From the NCBI RefSeq assembly GCF_000208745.1, contig NC_030851.1, positions 25,104,376-25,168,375 on the forward strand: DNA of 64,000 bases, in the 5' to 3' direction. Positions 57,844 through 64,000 of this stretch are shown here, in pieces. A model generated the notes under the pieces. The model did not search any database. It saw only the letters and a list, made by a program, of their open reading frames with translations, and was not told the DNA's origin. How positions within the stretch are numbered: the first letter of the stretch is position 1; the number at the start of each line of letters is the position of its first letter. The translations under genes were made by a program, and so were the position numbers. This DNA is from Theobroma cacao. Lineage: Eukaryota; Streptophyta; Magnoliopsida; Malvales; Malvaceae.

Positions 57844-58660
57844 CTTTAAGATGATCAACCCTCTTTTTGGACTTAACCACCAAATCATCAACATGGCATT
57901 CAACATTCTTGTAAAGCATATCATCGAATATCTTTTACATCGCCCTTTGATAAATGGCCCTTGCATTCTTTAACCCAAAAGGCTTAACTTTGTAATAATA
58001 TATTCCTTTAAGAGTTAGAAATAAAGCAAGCTCTTAATCTTTTGGATCCATGCAAATCTAATTATAACCAAATGAGCCATCCATAAAAGATAAAGCCTCA
58101 CAACCAATTGTTGCATCCACCATTATTTTCGTCAAAAGGAGAGAAAAATCAATTTTTAGGCTAACATTGTTCAAGCCTTGAAAATCCATGCAAACTCAAA
58201 TTTGGCCATTCTTCTTTCTAACTATAACAATGTTTGAGATCCGAGTTGGGTACTTGACTTCTTGAATAAAGCCAGCCTCAATGAGTTTATTAACTTCGGC
58301 CTCAATTTAAGGAATCAAGTTAGGGTGAAGACGTCGTTGAGCTTGTTTAATGGATCGGACACCTTTATTTATTGCTAGATGATGTACAACAACTTTAAGG
58401 TCCAATCTTAGCATTTCTTTGTAAGTCCATGCAAAGATGTCTCAATACTTCTTCAAAAGGTCAAAATAAGATTTTTCTTCTTTAAGAGTTAAACTAACAC
58501 TTATGAAGATTGGACGAGGATATTCTATAATGCCTATGTTAACTTCTTTTAGTTCATTAATTGTAAGCAAATTCCCTTCCTTTAATGATGGGGGAGCTTC
58601 TTGGACATCTTCTTTTTCAGTTTTTTTGTCACTTTCTACTATAGACACGTGATTACATGT
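57844..58660 (-). pseudogene. Tat reverse transcriptase, N-terminal and catalytic part
   Basis: From 58660 downwards: a linker with EDVQEAPPSLKEGNLLTINE and EYPRPIFISVSL, then broken frames with VHHLAINKGVRSIKQAQRRL, EVNKLIEAGFI, the RKKNGQI and MDFQGLNN blocks, KPFGLKNARAIYQRAM and the catalytic YVDD region reading CHVDDLVVKSKKRVDHLKD. The Tyr of YVDD is replaced by His. Stops at several points. Confidence 0.82.
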
Positions 58661-59324
58661 ATAGTTGTTGGAGGCCATCTCCTTCAATAGATCATAAGCA
58701 TCATTAATCGACTTATCCATGAAAGCACCACTAGCTACTGCATCAATGGTAGTCCGAATTGGATTCAATAATCCATTATAAAATGTTTGCGCTTGCAACT
58801 ATTTAGGAAAACCATGATGTGGGCATCTCCAAAGTAAGTATTTGTACCTTTCCCAAGCCTTATACAAAAATTCAAAGTCATTGTGTGAATGATGTAATAT
58901 CATTCCTCATCTTTGCCAGAAAGAAGAACTTAGCCAAAACTTTCTGCACAAGATCATCCCATGTTGTGGTAGACCCCATAAGAAGAGAATTCAACGAAAC
59001 ATTTGCTTTATGTCGCAGTGAGAAATGGAACAACTTTAGCTGAATGGCATCATCAGTTGCTCCATTATGCTTATAAATGTCACAAATCTCTAAGAAATTT
59101 GAAATGTGGGAGTTCGGATCATCATTTGGGCAGCCTTCAAATTGAACATACATTTGGATCAATTGAATGATGGCCAACTTAATCTCAAAATTGTTGGCTT
59201 GAATTGTTGACCTCTTAATGCTTGAATGAAGTCCTTGAACTAGCAAAACAGCATAATCCCTCGATGATTAGTTATCCTCAATTACATGCCTTTGAACTTA
59301 TTGCTCATCTTGATTCTCAGCCAT
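58661..59324 (-). pseudogene. Athila-type gag, broken
   Basis: Start ATG 59324-59322. 58878-59246 encodes STIQANNFEIKLAIIQLIQM, GCPNDDPNSHISNFLEICD, GATDDAIQLKLFHFSL and TTWDDLVQKVLAKFF, the conserved Athila gag core. After two stops, 58661-58798 gives MQAQTFYNGLLNPIRTTIDA and YDLLKEMASNNY, the usual next part of this gag. The frame then passes into Tat sequence. Confidence 0.85.
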
Positions 59325-59533
59325 TGTATCCAATTAATTGGATTCTGGAGAGTTTTGTCTAAGTAATCTGTGGAAAGTCTTCTTGATTTTGCAAATCACG
59401 AAGGACAATTTCCAAGCTCTTTACTTTTCTTATACACTGGCCAAAAAATACCTAAAAATAAAAAGAAACAAAATTTGAATTAAGACTTGCTTGATTAGTA
59501 TTAATATTTGCAAACAAAAATAAAGACATAACT

Positions 59534-59556
59534 CCCCGGCAATAGTGCCAAAAACT
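59534..59556 (-). other. primer binding site after the Athila-like LTR
   Basis: Minus strand, after the LTR end ACATAACA: AG, then TTTTTGGCACTATTGCCGGG. It resembles the TGGCGCCGTTGCCGGGGA site used by Athila/Tat elements (aspartate tRNA type) with several changes. Confidence 0.65.
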
Positions 59557-61163
59557 TGTTATGTGTTTTGCTTATGTGATGTGAAATGTGCTCAAAATTA
59601 AATGCAAAATACAAGCAAAGATTACGTGCAAGTGTACATGATCGCAACAAGAAATACAATGATAAGTTGAGTTTGTTGATCCTCTAAGGATTTGGTTTAT
59701 TAGTTGTTGTTAATTACTAAAATTAAAACAAGCTAATTTTATCCAAACACCAAATTTTGAGAAATGATTAAAAAGTAATCTAATTAACTAATTCTAATCT
59801 ACGAAGTGCAAATAAAAAATTAAGGTGGAAGTAATGGTTTAATAGTATAGGATTATGGTACCTTTTAATATTTCACTCAGAATTGTGTTTGCTAATTAAT
59901 TTTCTAATCTTAATGAAAATTGATGCTAGTGTAGAATCCCAAAGCATTTGTAATTCTCCATCGAGATATTACCCAATTGCTTAATTCAATTGAATTGCTA
60001 TATGTCTATAGGAAACAACTAAATTAAGTTCTTTAAGCCAAGATTCTAAAAATTGACTATATGTGGCAACTAGGCACATGTCTTCCCTAATTACACATCA
60101 AAAGACTTAAATTCTTTTCTAAGTGTAGTGAACACACATTACCCAAATCAAGGTCTAATTTAGACTAACTCTCTCAAGTATCATTTAAATACCTAAACAC
60201 ATTTAAATGGTAATCAAGCAAATAAATAGGCAATAAATTTATATTTGCGTAAACATCAATATTTCCATAGAAAATTAGTAATAAACTAACACAATATCCA
60301 AGCTACATATCAAAATCCACCATAACCCTAGATTAAGAGTCTAGCTCAACATATTCAAAATACAAACACAAATCTTAGCAAAATGAAGTATTTCTATAAA
60401 AAGAGTTAGAGAGAGAAAATTAAATCTAGTGTGAGAAATTCTTTAGTGTAGTTTTTTGATCCTTCAATCTCTTAATTTTCTCTTCTTTTCCCCTTTTGGT
60501 TCCAACCTCCTTTTTCCCAAACTAGTGTTTGAATGCTTCCTTTTTCTCAACTTAAAAACATGTATTTGTACCCCTTACTTTCAACTTTAGCCTAAAAACC
60601 CATGCAGAAATGTTCATTAAATGGCGTTTTCTCATGAGAAACTCTTTGACTTAGGGGTTGTTGTCTTCATTTTTCTTGCTGCAATGAGAAACTCTTTAAC
60701 TTGGGTTGTGTAATCTACTGTAGTCAATCTACTTTCTCTACATTTTTTACCATGATCCTTTTCGAACTAGGTGACGTCATGAACACCAAAGTTGTATCCC
60801 TTCCTCTTATCTTTCCAATGATTTAAGAATCACACTGATTGGACTTCTGTATCTTGAGTTATGTCTAAAATACCTCAGTATATTTAGTGAAGTCTACACT
60901 TGACCAACCTGTACAATTCCTTACCACTTAACCCTTTCTTTTTGGAAGACCTTAAAAAGATAGGAACTAAATTAACCATAGCTAAAAATAGGCATTTTTA
61001 CCCTAAAAATGAACTAAAATAACTTGAAGTAAACTACCTCAATCATGCCTTAACCAATTAAAGAAAAACGAAGAAAACTATTTAAAACTTTGCTTAAACT
61101 CAACGACTTAGCCATTTTATCACACAAAATATGTCAAGATAACTCTATATAATAGAGTTATCA
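59557..61163 (-). repeat. Athila-like LTR
   Basis: 1607 bp; on the minus strand it begins TGATAACTC and ends CACATAACA. The first 25 bases contain the inverted repeat AACTCTATTATATAGAGTT. It contains a CTCGCTGCAG-type site in degenerate form (CTTGCTGCAATGAGAAACTC at 60674) and the cross-family LTR box (60741-60866). Confidence 0.75.
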
Positions 61164-61189
61164 GTCAACTTCTTCAATTGTTATATATG

Positions 61190-62702
61190 TTGAAGCTTAT
61201 TTGTGAATCTTCAATTTTAAAGGAGTAAATCCTAGCCCTCATTTTGTAGTTTTGACAATATTAGTCTTTTTCTGTCAAACACTAAGATTCTTGGAGGGAT
61301 TTTGTGGAGTTTCTTTGGTTGGCTCACTAGGCTTGTCTACCAACTTAGAAACATCTTCTTGCTTGCAACTAACCCTTATTAGAAGCTTATAACTATTAAA
61401 GTCGAAACCATTAGCTCTTTGAGAGAGAAGATCATCGTGTTCAAGCAACGATCCTTTTGTTAGCCTTACAAATCCCTTCAATGAAGGCTTAGTGAATTTT
61501 GACTTTTCCAAGCTAATGATTGGCAAAGTCAAATTTTTTAAGCTTTCGATAAAATCATCATCTTCCTTTGTAGATGAAAACAATTTCTTTCCCTTTTCTT
61601 TGATGATTTTCCTTCATCATTTTCCTGATCGCGTTTGGGTTATACCTCTTCCATGAAGGTATTTTCCAAATAGAACTTAGCATTAGCCAAATGTGCTTTT
61701 ATTGTAGTAAATGGTTTAGTGTCTATGATGACTATCTTCACTTGACCATTTTTACAATATTTGAAGCACTAATGAAGTGTTGATGAAACTACACCATTTT
61801 AATGCATCCAAGGTCGCCCTAACAACAAGTTGTATGTTGTGTTAGCATCAAACACATGAAACAATGGATTGGATTCCATGTCATCAATGAAAAGTTGAAG
61901 TCTAACTTTTCCTACATTTTTTTTCCTTTCAAGATTGAAACTTGGATCATCAAACGACTCTTTGATAATTCGTCTATAGGCATTCCAAGCTCCTTCATTG
62001 TCTTTAATGGGAGTAAGTTGACAGCAGATCCGCCATCTATCTAGATTCATTCGATCTTCTATTCACAACTATATCCCTGAACAAAAAGAGGTCGATTATG
62101 AAGGATAGACCCTGACAATAATCTTCATCAAAAAATGTAATTTCTGCATCCTAAAAGGAATTAGAATCAAACTTAATTTTTTCTTCATTCCCAATATCTT
62201 CATCAATTTCGACAACAAGATGTGGGAATTGGATTGCCATTTTTAAATTGAACTGGCATGAACTCATTCTACGTGATTGGTCGTCTAGACCTTTGCATAA
62301 TTGAATTCTCACACTTGCTTGTTTTCCTTAGCATTATCTTTGGCATCAATCTCCTAGATGGTTGTTCAGCATTTTGGATTTTCTTGGTGCTTGCTTGTCT
62401 TTAGGAGGATTCTTTTTTCCTCTTCTTCGATGAGCAACTAGGATCCATACTTCATTGTCTAAATCCTCAATTATAAAACCACAAGTTTTGCCCTCATTAT
62501 CTTAAGGATTGGATGTTTCCTCTACATTTGGGACCAACATTATGTAGTTAAAAGACCCCACATTAAGTGGAAAAAGCATGCTAGTTGCTAATGCTATATT
62601 TGTTATCACCGCTTCTTCTTCAAACTCAATTTCTCCAACCTTGTATAAACCTATGATTTTGTCTTTTAAGACAAAACATTTTTCTATAATGAAATACCCC
62701 AT
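61190..62702 (-). pseudogene. Tat/Ogre protease region, broken
   Basis: 62502-62702 (CFVLKDKIIGLYKVGEIEFE), 61799-62050 (AYRRIIKESFDDPSFN, VRLQLFIDDMESNPLFHVFD, TYNLLLGRPWMH) and 61275-61583 (LPLIISLEK-like, SLKGFVRLTKGSLLEHDDLL) are in the order seen between gag and polymerase in Ogre/Tat elements; LLGRPW is the hallmark of the protease end. The last recognisable Tat codons (TIEEVD) stand next to the Athila-like LTR at 61164. Confidence 0.78.
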
Positions 62703-64000
62703 ACTTTGATATGGTGATAAATAAAGTTGATCAAATGCAAATTGAGGTCAATTAAAATGTTTAGAAGTGATAAAAGACGAAATGAGTAGTTTAGGATAAA
62801 ATATTTCGCAAGTGAGAAAATAATAATAAAATAATAATAATTTTATCGGAGGAGAAATTGTGAGATAAAAGGCGATTTGGAAGTCAAGTGAGGCATAATA
62901 AGGTATTTTGGGTACCAAGGAGACAAGATAAAATTTTTAAAATAAAATAATATTTTATTAATAAAATAATATTAAAATATTAATATTTAGCCAGATGTCG
63001 AAATTAGTCATGAAGAAGGATCATATGGTTGATCCAAGTGGGGGACAAGATGACAAGCCCGACTCTATAAAGATATTTATCATGACATACATGTGATGAA
63101 TAGCATGTTTGCATGCTAGGAGAGTTCCGAAAAATTTACAAAAGTCGGTATTGTACCTAGAGGTACAATAAAGTTGATTTAAGCCTCGAACTAGATCAAA
63201 TAGAGAATTTACGATAAAATTCAGAATTTTAAAGGCCCAAAATGGTTTAAAATGGTGATTCGGAGTTCGAGGATCAATTTGGAGTCAAACCGGAATTTTC
63301 GCTATCTAAAGGCAAAATGGTCATTTGCCACCTGGGGACAAAATGAGAATTTTAGAAAAGATTTTTTTGGCCCCATTTGACTTATTGGAATATAATTTGA
63401 CTTATTGGAGTAAGATTTGAGGTTTAGAAGTGAAAAATTTTAATTTCGGTATAATTTGGAGTAAAAGGGTAAAATGGTAATTTTACCACCCTAGGGGCAA
63501 AATTGTAATTTTCCACCACCAGGACATTTTTCCAGCACATGGTCTTCCTTTATCATCATTTTGACCATTGACTAATTGTGTGGTGGAGATAAAAAGGATT
63601 AAATTTTTAAAATTTTAAAAATAGACCAATAAGAAAATGACATGTGTCATACCTTTATTATTTTATTGTTTCTTATTAAAAAGGCATAAAATCAGCCCAT
63701 TTTCTTCATATGGCCGGCCAAGCAAGGAAGTGAGAGAAAGAGAGGAAGAACAAAGGGAAAAACAAGAAAACTTAGGTGGAAAATTCAAAGAAAAAGTGAA
63801 TAAATCAAGGAAACAAGCTAGGTAAGTTAGAATTTCTTTAGTTTTCCTTGATACCTAGCTTACCCATGCTTTTGTTCTTGATTTTCATGGTTGAATATTG
63901 AGTTATTATGATGAATTCAATTCTGAAAAATGGGTTAGGAGAGAGAAACTTGTTAGATTAATTTGATTTTAAGTTATGTTAGTGTTTTAAGTTAGTTTAG
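62703..64000 (+). repeat. LTR-like sequence, D-type family, runs off the window
   Basis: Starts like 31127-31229 (TACTTTGATATGG ... ATAAATAAAGTTGATC ... AATTGAGGTC). The part 62884-62995 (GGCATAATAAGGTATTTTGG ... TAATATTAAAATATTAATAT) matches 53651-53745 of solo LTR C, so the families are related. GGCAAAATGGTCATTT-type phrases recur. No gene; the open frame 63637-63825 has no known domain. Confidence 0.5.

Larger units (their letters stand above)
58661..61163 (-). mobile_element. Athila-like LTR, primer site and gag joined to Tat pol
   Basis: Minus-strand LTR (61163-59557), primer binding site, then an Athila-type gag whose reading runs into the Tat linker without a stop at about 58660. It lies between the Tat protease region (61190-62702) and the Tat polymerase. 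There is no second LTR at the gag end. It is either a deleted Athila insertion or the front part of a recombinant element. Confidence 0.75.
27437..62702 (-). mobile_element. Tat/Ogre-type Ty3/gypsy retrotransposon, split by nested insertions
   Basis: Minus-strand remnants in order: protease region (61190-62702), reverse transcriptase and RNase H (56592-58660), a second RNase H (56031-56266), and integrase (27437-28800). A second, archaeal-type RNase H between RNase H and integrase is the hallmark of the Tat lineage. The gap 28801-56030 is one large insertion: the reading DSLANLAF at 56035 continues in the integrase-proximal region at 28800, and the flanking bases GCAAT (28796-28800) and GCAAA (56031-56035) are a near-perfect duplication. 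No LTR of this element was identified with confidence. Confidence 0.82.

Overview
Plant nuclear DNA, almost certainly from a eudicot: AT-rich, with split genes, a receptor kinase of the plant-only LRK10L type, and a dense nest of plant transposable elements. Only one gene looks intact and host-encoded, the LRK10L receptor-like kinase at 11221-14097 (three exons, 628 residues). The species cannot be fixed from the sequence.

Layout. 1-2982 is AT-rich DNA holding one broken exon resembling the catalytic domain of plant phosphatidylinositol 4-kinase beta (367-480) and one unexplained exon-like block (2433-2547). 2983-9437 is a decayed CACTA (En/Spm) DNA transposon with broken transposase genes, subterminal palindromes and a right terminal repeat. 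It abuts a broken hAT transposase (9441-10262). The LRK10L gene follows. From 14618 to the end everything recognisable is transposon: a solo LTR (14618-17106), a chromovirus-type Ty3/gypsy element (18252-23954) inside an older LTR-like sequence, and a very large nest from 27437 to 62702.

The nest can be unpacked by target-site duplications. A Tat/Ogre-type Ty3/gypsy element on the minus strand is the outermost layer. It was split inside its second RNase H domain by a SIRE-like Ty1/copia element (28801-56030). That element was interrupted by a solo LTR in its downstream extra ORF (31230-34023), by an 11.9-kb Mutator-like element in its 5' LTR (41142-53048, perfect 9-bp duplication CTTAATCAA), and by another solo LTR in the same LTR (53529-55701, perfect 5-bp duplication GATTA). 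An Athila-like LTR plus gag (58661-61163) is fused in frame to the Tat pol.

The most unusual object is the Mutator-like element. It carries a Ulp1-type (C48) cysteine protease gene and, convergently, a MuDR-type transposase gene. Both genes begin with a tiny first exon followed by an intron filled with the same roughly 30-bp minisatellite (core GGCGTGTCA). The same minisatellite fills four other blocks of the element. Between the genes lies a 72-bp inverted repeat with only two mismatches, and the protease gene contains a 156-bp exon-plus-intron unit in exact tandem register. Nearly all elements carry stop codons or frameshifts and look inactive.
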